Shown: positions 1 through 8,669 of the stretch, one piece after another
How positions within the stretch are numbered: the stretch's first letter is position 1
How the letters are laid out: every line of letters begins with the position of its first letter
NCBI RefSeq assembly: GCF_004331255.1
Contig: NZ_SJOF01000003.1
Coordinates: forward strand, 186,001 to 250,000
Direction of reading: 5' to 3'
DNA: 64,000 nt
Source: Acinetobacter sp. ANC 4173
GTDB taxonomy: Bacteria; Pseudomonadota; Gammaproteobacteria; Pseudomonadales; Moraxellaceae
Position numbers and translations under genes: made by a program
The notes under the pieces: model-generated
The model's input: the letters and a program-made list of their open reading frames with translations, nothing else
What the model was told of the DNA's origin: nothing
Databases searched by the model: none

Positions 1-719
1 TGATGGATACTTTCCACTTTAGGCAATTGTAGTAAATCTTGACGCAATTGCTCTATATCAATTTCTTCTGGTACCCCTTCCAATAAAATATTAATACTCT
101 GTTTCAGTAAAATCCACGTCCGTGGCAACACCCAAAAGCCAATCAAGACAGCAATCAGCGTATCCACCCAATACCACTGGGTAAAATAAATCACAATGGC
201 CCCAATAATCACTCCGACTGAACCTAAGGCATCACTTAAAACCTCTAAATAAGCGCCTTTCACATTCAGACTTTCTTGTGCACTGGAAAACAAGATGCGC
301 ATGGAAATTAAATTAATGATCAAGCCAATGACGGCCACAACCAACATACCCATACTTTGAATTTCTGGAGGATGACTAAAACGCTGATAGGCTTCGTATA
401 AAATATAGATGGCAACTAAGAACAACATTAGCGCATTAAATAACGCCGCTAAAATTTCGAAACGCTGATAGCCAAAGGTCCGTTTATTATCCGCAGGTAA
501 TTTGCCAATTTTAATGGCGACCAAAGCAATCGCGAGTGCTGCTGCATCGGTAAACATATGTGCCGCATCCGAAAGCAATGCCAAACTCTGCGTAATAAAA
601 CCCGCGATGACTTCAATAATTAAAAAAATACTGGTCAGCATTAAAGCGAAACTTAACTTCTTCGCATTTTTTTCAGTCACGGTTGCATGTGTATGCTCAT
701 GCCCATGCGATCCACTCAT
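1..719 (-). CDS. czcD: Cation diffusion facilitator CzcD, C-terminus cut off by the window edge
   Basis: Inner-membrane proton antiporter of the CDF family that exports Zn(II), Co(II) or Cd(II) from the cytoplasm. Reading the minus strand from the ATG at 719 gives about 239 codons without a stop. The N-terminus is His-rich (MSGSHGHEHTHA), as in CzcD. TM2 has the metal-site motif SDAAHMFTD and TM5 has YLEVLSDALGS, in which Glu stands where YiiP has His, as in other CzcD proteins. Several hydrophobic helices and the start of the cytoplasmic domain (LLEGVPEEID) are visible. The gene lies next to the czcCBA block but is separated from it by a DUF4198 gene on the other strand, so it probably has its own promoter. 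The family is clear; the metal is inferred from context. Confidence 0.93.
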   Translation of the reverse strand, partial: MSGSHGHEHTHATVTEKNAKKLSFALMLTSIFLIIEVIAGFITQSLALLSDAAHMFTDAAALAIALVAIKIGKLPADNKRTFGYQRFEILAALFNALMLFLVAIYILYEAYQRFSHPPEIQSMGMLVVAVIGLIINLISMRILFSSAQESLNVKGAYLEVLSDALGSVGVIIGAIVIYFTQWYWVDTLIAVLIGFWVLPRTWILLKQSINILLEGVPEEIDIEQLRQDLLQLPKVESIH

Positions 720-800
720 ATTGTTGCCTCTATTCATTCTTATTTCAGTCAACTTGGTCAAATTCGACCTACACGTTATATTTTACTTTGCAAAATATAT

Positions 801-819
801 GAAAATAATTATCATTTGC
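801..819. promoter_or_regulatory. Fur-box-like sequence upstream of the DUF4198 gene
   Basis: The 19 bases GAAAATAATTATCATTTGC match the classical Fur 19-mer at 14 of 19 positions and sit 66 bp before the ATG at 886. They also lie upstream of czcD on the other strand (start at 719). The surroundings are AT-rich, which makes chance matches easier. This suggests iron (Fur) or possibly zinc control of the gene at 886, but it is inference only. Confidence 0.4.
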
Positions 820-885
820 ATATCTAATTGATTGGCTAAGTCTTCACTTATCTTCTCGCATCATTTTTGAAATTGGAATTCTGTT

Positions 886-1689
886 ATGAAAAAAATTGTT
901 ATTCTTTCTGGGGTACTGCTGAGCAGCTATGGCTTTGCACATGAACCTTATGTCGCGCCACTGGCCTTTACCACGGATAACACCCAAATTCCTGTTATTG
1001 CAGCTTATGCAGAGCAAGCCTTACAAGCAGAATATGCACTCAAAGATCCACAATTTACCATTGTTCAACCCAACCAAAAGCAAGCCACCTTACAGCCCAC
1101 AACGACTTTAAAATCTGCCACCACCTTTGATTTACCCCTACCCGAAAAAGGCACCTATACGGTTTTTGCCAAGACCAGTTACCCAATCCAATATGTTCAG
1201 CATAATAAACAATGGAAAATTTTAGCCGATGCGACAGCAGAGCAAGTCCCGCCTTTAAGTGAGCGTGATTATGTGATTGCCAGCGACTTTAAGGGCAAAT
1301 TGCCCAAAAAAGTAGACACCGTTCGTGAATGGACCTTGCAGACTTATATCAGCAAACAATCGACTTCTGCGATTGCTGCGAGTTCAGCACCGATTCAGGT
1401 CAATTTTTCTACCCATCCGAATGCACTGATCGCGCAGCAAGCGGTTCAGCTCCACATTCATAAAGCCAATAAACCTTTAGCTCAGGCTGAGTTAGTGGTT
1501 CGTGCTCAAGGTGCAACTGAAGCTCAAGCACTCCGCATTCCTGTACACAATAATGGCAGTGCCAATCTTACTTTTCCACATGCTGGAAATTACTTGATCG
1601 AAGTGTCTGAAAAACTCGATAACAAAGCGACTCCGAAAAATCAGTACGCCACCATTATCAGTGTCCATGTTGCTCAAGCAAATTCTTAA
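886..1689 (+). CDS. Secreted DUF4198-type protein
   Basis: A 267-residue protein with a clear signal peptide (MKKIVILSGVLLSSYGFAH, cleavage near residue 18). The exported part begins HEPYVAPLAF and looks like the DUF4198 family, beta-rich periplasmic proteins often found near metal (Ni/Co/Fe) uptake genes. A C-terminal Ig-like part is suggested by LTFPHAGNYLIEVSEKLD. The family's biochemical role is not established; a periplasmic metal-related function is inferred from family context. The gene is inserted between czcA and czcD on the opposite strand and has a Fur-box-like site 66 bp upstream. It ends at a hairpin shared with the converging czcA gene. The ATG at 886 follows a plausible leader and gives the signal peptide directly. 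Confidence 0.75.
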   Translation: MKKIVILSGVLLSSYGFAHEPYVAPLAFTTDNTQIPVIAAYAEQALQAEYALKDPQFTIVQPNQKQATLQPTTTLKSATTFDLPLPEKGTYTVFAKTSYPIQYVQHNKQWKILADATAEQVPPLSERDYVIASDFKGKLPKKVDTVREWTLQTYISKQSTSAIAASSAPIQVNFSTHPNALIAQQAVQLHIHKANKPLAQAELVVRAQGATEAQALRIPVHNNGSANLTFPHAGNYLIEVSEKLDNKATPKNQYATIISVHVAQANS

Positions 1690-1698
1690 GACTCAACA

Positions 1699-1727
1699 AT
1701 GCCTTGATTCAAAGCGAATCAAGGCAT
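1699..1727. terminator. Hairpin between converging DUF4198 gene and czcA
   Basis: A perfect 12-bp inverted repeat, ATGCCTTGATTC and GAATCAAGGCAT, with a 5-nt loop, lies in the 45 bp between the two converging genes. The flanking T-runs are weak, so it is a likely shared terminator. Confidence 0.65.
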
Positions 1728-1734
1728 ATTTCAT

Positions 1735-4700
1735 TTAACTTGCTTTAGCTTCATGCATCCAACGATACAAAATTGGCAAAAGTACCAAGGTCAGCATCGT
1801 CGAAGATAAAATCCCGCCAATCACCACGGTCGCAAGCGGTCGTTGCACTTCCGCCCCTGTTCCTGTCGCCAAAGCCATGGGAATGAACCCCAATGAGGCA
1901 ACACAAGCCGTCATCAACACAGGGCGTAAACGCAAAATTGCACCTTGCCATGTGGCAGGGTAAATATCTAAATGCTGTCTTAGCTCTTTGATAAAGGTCA
2001 GCATGACCAGACCATTCAAGACCGCAACACCTGATAAAGCAATAAAACCTACCCCTGCTGACATTGAAAGTGGAATATCACGTAACCATAAAGCAATCAA
2101 ACCACCACACAGCGCAAATGGCACTCCAGTAAACACCAGCAAGCTCTCTTTGATGTCATGAAACACGGCCATGAGTAGAATAAAAATTGCAATTAAGGCC
2201 AGCGGAACCACCCAGAGCATACGGTTTTTAGCGGAGATTAAATTTTCGAACTGACCACCATAATCTAACCAATAGCCTGCGGGTAAAGGCTGCTCTGCCA
2301 GCGTCGTTTGCAGTTCCTGTACAAATGAACCCAAATCACGCCCTTCGACATTAGCAGTCACCACCATACGGCGTTTGCCATCTTCACGGCTCACTTGGTT
2401 GATCCCTAAAATGGTTTCAACTTTGGCCACGTCTTGTAGTTGAATGAGTCCGCCATTGGCGGTTTGTAGCGGCAATACAGCTAAATGTTCAGGCGTTCGC
2501 TGTTGCTCATCTAAACGAATGACAAAATCAAAGCGTCGATCACCTTGTAAAATTTGTCCAATATGTTGACCACCCACGCTGGTCGCCACCAAATCTTGAA
2601 TCGCTTTGACCGACAAACCATATTGCGCCGCTAAGGCTGGGTTCACCTCTACATTCAACAAAGGAAGACCACTGGTTTGCTCAATATTGACCGCCGTTGC
2701 GCCTGAAATGCGCTGAATTTTTTGCGCAATCTGCGTCGCCTGCTGATTCAGCACCTGCATATCATCGCCAAAAATCTTGACTCCGACATCACTGCGTACA
2801 CCTGAAATCAGCTCATTAAAGCGCAGTTCAATCGGTTGAGAAAACTCACTGTTATTGCCCGGTAAAGTCGCCAGAAAAGCGATCATACGTTGCCGTAGCT
2901 CATCGAGGCTTTGTTTGGATTCTGGCCATTGCTCACGTGGCTTTAACAATACAATCGCATCGGAAATATTGGGGGGCATCACATCTGTTGCGACCTCTGC
3001 GGTTCCCGTACGCGCAAAAATTGCCTTAATTTCAGGAAATTGTTTTAACAGTAACTTTTCAGTATTTTCCTGCATGCGCAAGGACTGTTCTAAGCCCGTA
3101 CTCGGCGAACGCATTTGTTGTACCGCAAAATCCCCTTCGCTCAATTGCGGTGCAAACTCACTCCCCACCTGTGTGGCAAGTACACCTGTAAAAAATAAAA
3201 TACACAGCGCTAGCGTCAGTACCAAGGCTTTGAAGTCATAGGCCCAGTTCAATAATCGCGTGTACTGCTGCTTCAGCCAGAGCATCCAGCGACTTTCGGT
3301 TTCTTTGACCTCCCCCGTGACCCATAAGGCCACCGCGGCAGGGACAAAACTGATCGAGAGAAGAATGGCGCCTATCAGGGCCAACACGACCGTCATTGCC
3401 ATGGGGTGAAACAATTTGGCTTCTACTCCTGACAAGGCAAAAATCGGGAAATACACCACCAAAATAATCAATTGACCAAAGATTAATGGTCGACGTGCCT
3501 GCTTCGCTGCTAAAAACACTTCCTGAAATCGTTCAGAACGGGTGAGTAAGCGTCGATGTCGATGCTGGGCTTCTGCTAATCTGCGAATACAGTTTTCCAC
3601 AATCACCACAGCCCCATCCACGATGATGCCGAAATCCAGTGCGCCCAAACTCATTAAATTGGCACTGATGTTCTGTTGCGCCATCCCCGCTAAAGTAAAC
3701 AACATCGAAAGTGGAATCACACAGGCGGTGATCAGTGCGGCACGGAAATTCCCCAGAAATAAAAACAGAATCACGATAACCAGAATTGCACCTTCGACCA
3801 GATTTTTCTGTACGGTGCGTATCGCACGATCGACCAGACTGGTACGGTCATATACGGTTTCAATAACCACACCTTTGGGTAAAGACTGTTGTACCTGTTT
3901 CAATTTGGCATCCACAGCTTGCGCGACAGTACGACTGTTCTCACCCATCATCATCATCGCGATACCCAATACCGTTTCTTCTCCGTTATAGGTTGCGGCC
4001 CCTGTCCGTAAATCATAACCTATGGAAACTGTGGCAACATCAGCCACCCGAATCGGAAAACCATTTTTGTTGCTGATACTGACATTTTGAATCGCTTTGA
4101 TATCAGTGAGTGTACCTGGTACCCGTACCGTCAATTGCTGACCATTCTGTTCAATAAAGCCTGCACCACGGTTTTCATTATTTTCAGTAAGCGCAGTTTG
4201 TAACTCACTGAGTGGAATTTGCAATTGCTGTAAGCGTTGTAAATCTGGCGTGACCACATAGGTTTTGTTATACCCACCAATCGAGTTGACCTCCGCAACA
4301 CCTGCGACACGTTGCAATTGTGGACGAACAATCCAGTCCTGAATTTCACGCAAATCCATAGCACTATACACTGTACCGTCTGCCTTACGTGCATTCGGTT
4401 CTGCCTTAATTACCCATTGATAAATTTCACCCAACCCCGTAGAAATGGGCGACATAGTCGGAATAATGGCTTCAGGAAGTTCCGCCTGTGCTTCTTGTAG
4501 ACGCTGATTGATCAACTGCCTTGCCCAATAAATATCGGTACCATCCTGAAAAATAATGGTGACCTGAGACAGACCATAACGTGAAATGGAACGGGTTTGC
4601 TGTAACTCAGGCAAACCTGCCATGGCATTTTCTATGGAATAGGTAATTCGTTGTTCGACCTCCAAGGCTGTAAAGCCTGTGGCTTGGGTATTAATTTGCA

Positions 4701-4917
4701 CCTGCGTATTGGTAATATCGGGCACAGCATCAATTGGCAATTGTTGATAGCTGTAAATCCCGACTCCAATCCACGTCAGCACAAAGAGCATGACCCAAAT
4801 GGCATTGCGAATAGAAAACTGGATGATGCGGTCAAACCATCCTCCTGGCGGAGGTAAACCGTCTGAAGTAAGCTGTGCCGTTTCAACCTCGGGTGGAAGC
4901 GGTGGTTTAGTGTGCAT
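1735..4917 (-). CDS. czcA: RND heavy-metal efflux pump, inner-membrane subunit CzcA
   Basis: A 1060-residue RND permease of the HME subfamily, the proton-driven core of a tripartite pump exporting Zn/Co/Cd across the envelope. Residues about 428-442 carry DFGIIVDGAVVIVEN, which fits the HME-1 signature DFGx3DGAx3VEN assigned to Zn/Co/Cd transporters. The N-terminal TM1 (about 36-57), two large periplasmic loops (one with GVRSDVGVKIFGDD) and the C-terminal block of TMs are all present, so it is full length. The start codon overlaps the last 11 nt of czcB, indicating translational coupling in a czcC-czcB-czcA operon. No disruption is seen. Substrate range is inferred from the signature. Confidence 0.95.
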   Translation of the reverse strand: MHTKPPLPPEVETAQLTSDGLPPPGGWFDRIIQFSIRNAIWVMLFVLTWIGVGIYSYQQLPIDAVPDITNTQVQINTQATGFTALEVEQRITYSIENAMAGLPELQQTRSISRYGLSQVTIIFQDGTDIYWARQLINQRLQEAQAELPEAIIPTMSPISTGLGEIYQWVIKAEPNARKADGTVYSAMDLREIQDWIVRPQLQRVAGVAEVNSIGGYNKTYVVTPDLQRLQQLQIPLSELQTALTENNENRGAGFIEQNGQQLTVRVPGTLTDIKAIQNVSISNKNGFPIRVADVATVSIGYDLRTGAATYNGEETVLGIAMMMMGENSRTVAQAVDAKLKQVQQSLPKGVVIETVYDRTSLVDRAIRTVQKNLVEGAILVIVILFLFLGNFRAALITACVIPLSMLFTLAGMAQQNISANLMSLGALDFGIIVDGAVVIVENCIRRLAEAQHRHRRLLTRSERFQEVFLAAKQARRPLIFGQLIILVVYFPIFALSGVEAKLFHPMAMTVVLALIGAILLSISFVPAAVALWVTGEVKETESRWMLWLKQQYTRLLNWAYDFKALVLTLALCILFFTGVLATQVGSEFAPQLSEGDFAVQQMRSPSTGLEQSLRMQENTEKLLLKQFPEIKAIFARTGTAEVATDVMPPNISDAIVLLKPREQWPESKQSLDELRQRMIAFLATLPGNNSEFSQPIELRFNELISGVRSDVGVKIFGDDMQVLNQQATQIAQKIQRISGATAVNIEQTSGLPLLNVEVNPALAAQYGLSVKAIQDLVATSVGGQHIGQILQGDRRFDFVIRLDEQQRTPEHLAVLPLQTANGGLIQLQDVAKVETILGINQVSREDGKRRMVVTANVEGRDLGSFVQELQTTLAEQPLPAGYWLDYGGQFENLISAKNRMLWVVPLALIAIFILLMAVFHDIKESLLVFTGVPFALCGGLIALWLRDIPLSMSAGVGFIALSGVAVLNGLVMLTFIKELRQHLDIYPATWQGAILRLRPVLMTACVASLGFIPMALATGTGAEVQRPLATVVIGGILSSTMLTLVLLPILYRWMHEAKAS

Positions 4918-6154
4918 GGCTCGCCTCTCCTTTCTCTAATTCAGATTTGAGTAAGAAGCTGCCTTGTGCTGCGTATTGTTGTCCCTTATTTAAACCAGAT
5001 TGCACCTCTATCCATTGACCATCGCTAGAGCGAGCGCCTAAAGTCACGGCTTGAGGCATAAATTCAATTTTTTGCCCATGCTGACTAGCCACAAATACCG
5101 CATCTTTCCCTTCCACTTGCTGTAGCGCACTGGTCAAAATACGTAAACCCTGTTGCGCTTGCTGCTGTTGTAACTGTACATTGACCATTAAATTCGGACG
5201 TAATTCTGACGCACTGGACAAAACTTTTGCACGGACTTGTAGACGTCCCGTTTGTACATCGGCCTGACTATTTAAGCTTTGAATTTGTGCCTTAAATAAA
5301 TTTCCTGTTTGTAAGGATTTAAATTCAAGCGTTTGATTTGGCACAATTGCGGCAAATTCACTGCTCGGTGCAATAAATTCCAGCCACAATTGATCCAACT
5401 GATCAATCACAAACAATTGATCAGCCAGTTGTACATTCTCACCCACCACCAGATCTTTCTGACTGATCACACCTGCGATGGGTGCCTTTAATACATAACG
5501 CCCTTGGCTGCTCGTTTGAGCACCAAAAGCAGATAAGCGTGAGCGTGTTGCTCTGACCTGAATCTGCGCTTGCTGATAGGCGTGATAGGCACGTTGATAA
5601 TCCTGCTGGGCAGAAATACCTTCTGCCCATAACTTTTTCTCGCGCTCATAGTCTTGCCGTGCCAATTCCAAATTGGCTTGCGCAGTTTGTAAATTGGCTT
5701 GTTGATCAACCAGATCTGGCACCAATAAACTGGCGAGTGCTTGTCCTTTCGCGACCTGCTGCCCCAATTCGACATAGACAGCTTCCACATGCCCAGCAAA
5801 TGCAGGAGCCACATGCGCTTGGCGATCAGTATTCACCACCAATTTGGCAGGATAAGCAGCCGATTTCAGCACAGAACCCAACTCTGCAACAGCCAGTTGA
5901 ATACCTTGTTCAGTGACCTGTTTAGCCGTTAAAGCAATTGCGGTTTCATGTTCCTCCGATTCTTCATGCCCTTCTTCATCTGCATGTTCTTCTGCCTCAG
6001 CGTGTCCGTGCTCATCCTCCTTCGTAGATGACTTTTGCGTCAAGAACAACACCGCTATAGACACCGCCGCCGTAACCACGACCGCCAATATCATTAACAG
6101 TTTTTGGGAGATTTTCCCCTGTTGATTTAATCTCTTATTGCTCAAATTCAACAT
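4907..6154 (-). CDS. czcB: RND efflux periplasmic adaptor CzcB
   Basis: Membrane fusion protein linking CzcA to the outer-membrane channel CzcC. The chosen ATG at 6154 gives 415 residues and is preceded by GGGGGAAACTAAC; the reading frame is open further upstream from a GTG at 6172, but that lies inside czcC. An N-terminal TM anchor (about residues 18-40) is followed by an acidic, His-rich stretch (EHGHAEAEEHADEEGHEE) typical of CzcB and a likely metal-binding segment. Then come the lipoyl/hairpin region (Ala/Gln-rich helices about 120-200) and beta-barrel domains. The protein ends KGEASHAH. The czcC stop is one base before this start. Confidence 0.93.
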   Translation of the reverse strand: MLNLSNKRLNQQGKISQKLLMILAVVVTAAVSIAVLFLTQKSSTKEDEHGHAEAEEHADEEGHEESEEHETAIALTAKQVTEQGIQLAVAELGSVLKSAAYPAKLVVNTDRQAHVAPAFAGHVEAVYVELGQQVAKGQALASLLVPDLVDQQANLQTAQANLELARQDYEREKKLWAEGISAQQDYQRAYHAYQQAQIQVRATRSRLSAFGAQTSSQGRYVLKAPIAGVISQKDLVVGENVQLADQLFVIDQLDQLWLEFIAPSSEFAAIVPNQTLEFKSLQTGNLFKAQIQSLNSQADVQTGRLQVRAKVLSSASELRPNLMVNVQLQQQQAQQGLRILTSALQQVEGKDAVFVASQHGQKIEFMPQAVTLGARSSDGQWIEVQSGLNKGQQYAAQGSFLLKSELEKGEASHAH

Positions 6155-6155
6155 G

Positions 6156-7526
6156 TTAGTTTCCCCCACCAATCGCCGATAATGCCTGTGTGTCTTGCCC
6201 CAGGCTTTGATTTAATTGTGCAATCGCATCTTTGTTCATGACCTGATTCGGATCAATGCCTAAACTGAGGCTTTCTGCTGCAAGGACGCACTGCCAAGCA
6301 TCTTTCAACAATTGCACTTTACGCATACGAACTTCTTGCAACTGCAAAGTGGCTTGCTGTACATCCAAAAGTGCAAATTTACCGACCTTAAAGCCTTGCA
6401 GCGTCTTTTGTTGAACGGTTTGCGCTAAAGGCAGTTGCGTCTGTTGCAATGCACGAAACTGCACTTCTAGACCTTGCAATTCCGTCAGTAAACTCCCCAC
6501 CTGCAAGGCATTTTGCTTGAGATAAAATTCCTGTTGCTGCTCTAGCTGAGTTTGCTGCGCCTGCACGATTTCCTTGCCATATTGCTGACGGTCAAACAGA
6601 TTCAACGGAATGGAAATACCGACCACTAACGTATTGTCCGTATTCGTTTCTACCGATCGACTGCGATTCACCCCGACATTCACAGTAGGACTGGGACGTG
6701 CTTGAGCTTTCAATTGCTCAATTTTGGCGTGTGAATCCAGCAACAATAATTGCCGATTTTTTTCCATTAAATTAGCAGCTAAATGCTGTTGGACTTGCTG
6801 GGCTGTCGTTACAGGCCATATGTGCTGGGGACTAAGTGCAACAGCCACCGACTGATCCCGCTCTCCCCAAGCACTCGACAAATACTGTTTTGCCAACTGA
6901 ACTTGTAAATCAGCCTGTCGGAACAAACGCAAACTTTCGGCATGAGTCAAGCGAGCACGATCGACATCGACCTGTGCCACACTGCCGGCCTGATAACGCT
7001 TTTGAATGGCATCCAGATTTTCTTCACTGACCCGTAATTGCTCTTGTACCACCTGACGTTCCAATTCATAAATCGCCAGTTGTGACCACAAATATTTGAC
7101 TGCCAGTTCCAATTCGGCTTGATAGATCTGCTGTTTCAGTCCAATGTGCTGTTGGGCAATTTGCGCGCGTTTTTGCTTGGCCTTGCGTTCACCAAAAACA
7201 TCCAGACGCTGGGAAATGCCCAGTGCAAATTCCCGTTCCTGATCTGAATTAAAGCCCGTTTGCTGTATGGACAACTCTGGATTTACCCACAGCTTTGCCT
7301 GTTTGATATTTGCAGTGGCAATTTGCTGTTGCGTTTTCCATACGCCTTGGGTCTGTTGATACTGTGCTGAACGTTGTATAGCTTGTGACAACGTGATTGA
7401 TGGTATCTGCTCACCCGCCCAGACTGGCAAGCTGTAAAGCGCCACACTCAACGCTAGTCCCATTGCACATACAGATATACGTGAACGGTCGAAATTTGAA
7501 ACTTTCGAAGTTTTAAAAGACATCAT
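6156..7526 (-). CDS. czcC: Outer-membrane efflux channel CzcC
   Basis: A 456-residue TolC-family outer-membrane factor, the exit duct of the Czc pump. It has an N-terminal signal sequence (about residues 16-38, ending VWAGEQ) and two repeats of long Gln/Ala-rich helices with IRQ-type beta segments, including the pattern KYLWSQLAIYELERQ. It opens the czcCBA run: only one base separates its stop from the czcB ATG. The start ATGATG at 7526 follows GTGGGGC. Length and order are normal for the family. Confidence 0.9.
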   Translation of the reverse strand: MMSFKTSKVSNFDRSRISVCAMGLALSVALYSLPVWAGEQIPSITLSQAIQRSAQYQQTQGVWKTQQQIATANIKQAKLWVNPELSIQQTGFNSDQEREFALGISQRLDVFGERKAKQKRAQIAQQHIGLKQQIYQAELELAVKYLWSQLAIYELERQVVQEQLRVSEENLDAIQKRYQAGSVAQVDVDRARLTHAESLRLFRQADLQVQLAKQYLSSAWGERDQSVAVALSPQHIWPVTTAQQVQQHLAANLMEKNRQLLLLDSHAKIEQLKAQARPSPTVNVGVNRSRSVETNTDNTLVVGISIPLNLFDRQQYGKEIVQAQQTQLEQQQEFYLKQNALQVGSLLTELQGLEVQFRALQQTQLPLAQTVQQKTLQGFKVGKFALLDVQQATLQLQEVRMRKVQLLKDAWQCVLAAESLSLGIDPNQVMNKDAIAQLNQSLGQDTQALSAIGGGN

Positions 7527-7580
7527 ACTGCCCCACTAAAATGAAAAATTAGTGGTGGGCCATATTTTCGGCTACCCCAC

Positions 7581-7988
7581 CTATAGCGGGGTCAAAACAG
7601 GAGGCGGATTGGTGAGGAATAAATGGGGCGACTGATACAGGTTTTGCCAGTTAAACTGAACCTGAACCAATTGAGGAATAAAAACAGGAGATAAAGCCGA
7701 CTGCTGAGCTTCCGTCAGCATGACATGTGCAAAAGAAGGCAAATGATCGCTATGATCGTCTTGTGCAAAGGCCGCCAAATCAAAGGAAGATATGTGTTGC
7801 GTCGTACTTTTCTTTACCATTCCATGCGCTTTTGACTCGCAACTGGCAGTAACATGATGTCCAAAATGCGACATCGTACTCACGCGCTTGGGTTCTTCAT
7901 GCACACAAAATGCCGCTGCCACGTTCCAAAGACTTTGAAACATGAACAAACTCAGCAATATGGTGACAAAAAGACGAGAACGTTTCAC
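7581..7988 (-). CDS. CzcI-like small exported metal-efflux accessory protein
   Basis: A small protein first in the efflux operon, 54 bp upstream of czcC. The frame is open from a GTG at 8009, but the GTG at 7988 (MKRSRLFVTILLSLFMFQSL) gives a better signal peptide; neither has a strong ribosome-binding site. After cleavage (near AAAFC) the product has Cys residues (AFCVHEE, TASCESKAHG) and scattered His (SHFGHH, DHSDH), as in CzcI/cation-efflux accessory proteins found ahead of czcCBA. The CzcI role in regulating efflux expression is only partly understood. Position and composition support the call; the start is uncertain. Confidence 0.65.
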   Translation of the reverse strand: MKRSRLFVTILLSLFMFQSLWNVAAAFCVHEEPKRVSTMSHFGHHVTASCESKAHGMVKKSTTQHISSFDLAAFAQDDHSDHLPSFAHVMLTEAQQSALSPVFIPQLVQVQFNWQNLYQSPHLFLTNPPPVLTPL

Positions 7989-8188
7989 TGCATAAAATAC
8001 GGTCAACACAATTTGCGAACACTATAACAGCTTCAAGCATGTAATAAAATTACACGCCAAAATTGACTGGAAGCTTTAACAGAACATACCAATAAAACCA
8101 TTTTGTTACAATAATTTAATACATCTTTACGCCAGAACGTTTAAATTAAATATTGACCATTGCAGTTGTCAGCGACAAGGAGGAGATG

Positions 8189-8617
8189 ATGAATATGCAA
8201 TACTTCAATACAGTACGGACACTATTATTTCACACTCCCTATAACGACTCGGCGGCCCCCGTATTTGACTTTTCCGCCGAACATGAATACCAACGTGGAC
8301 TGCATTTCGAGCAATTGGCTTTAAGCGAACATTATTATATGTTCATGCACAAAAATATATTGCAATCTATGCACAAGTTAAACCACCCCGTCATTTCAAG
8401 CCATACCCGTAATGCAATATGGTATTTTCTGCGCTCCGCCTTACGCGGTTACCCTGAAGCAGAATTTAAAATGGGCATTGGTTACTTAAATGGACAGTTG
8501 GGTTTAGATCGCAATTATGCCAAAGCCGAACGATGGCTAAAAAAAGCCGCTCAGGATGGTCATCCAGATGCTAAACGCTGCCTATATCATGCCTACAGCG
8601 AACTGGCTTTTTCTTAA
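8189..8617 (+). CDS. Sel1-repeat (TPR-like) protein
   Basis: About 142 residues. The frame is open from 8153, but AAGGAGG at 8177-8183 sits correctly for the ATG at 8189 (8186 and 8195 are also possible). The C-terminal half shows Sel1-like helix pairs: AIWYFLRSALRGYPEAEFKMG followed by LDRNYAKAERWLKKAAQDGH and PDAKRCLY. No signal peptide is seen. Sel1 proteins are protein-interaction scaffolds; no specific partner can be inferred. It stands alone between the czc block and ettA and ends at a bidirectional terminator. Confidence 0.75.
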   Translation: MNMQYFNTVRTLLFHTPYNDSAAPVFDFSAEHEYQRGLHFEQLALSEHYYMFMHKNILQSMHKLNHPVISSHTRNAIWYFLRSALRGYPEAEFKMGIGYLNGQLGLDRNYAKAERWLKKAAQDGHPDAKRCLYHAYSELAFS

Positions 8618-8626
8618 ATCATTCCC

Positions 8627-8659
8627 ATAAAAAAACCAGCCCGAAGGCTGGTTTTTTTA
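8627..8659. terminator. Bidirectional terminator between the Sel1 gene and ettA
   Basis: AACCAGCC-CGAA-GGCTGGTT hairpin with a run of A on the left and T on the right serves both converging genes. Confidence 0.85.
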
Positions 8660-8669
8660 TGCAGTGAGA

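Noticed and set aside
1492-1677. Minus-strand reading frame of 61 codons within the DUF4198 gene
   Set aside because: It lies inside an intact gene on the other strand, has no ribosome-binding site and no recognisable protein features, so it is a shadow.
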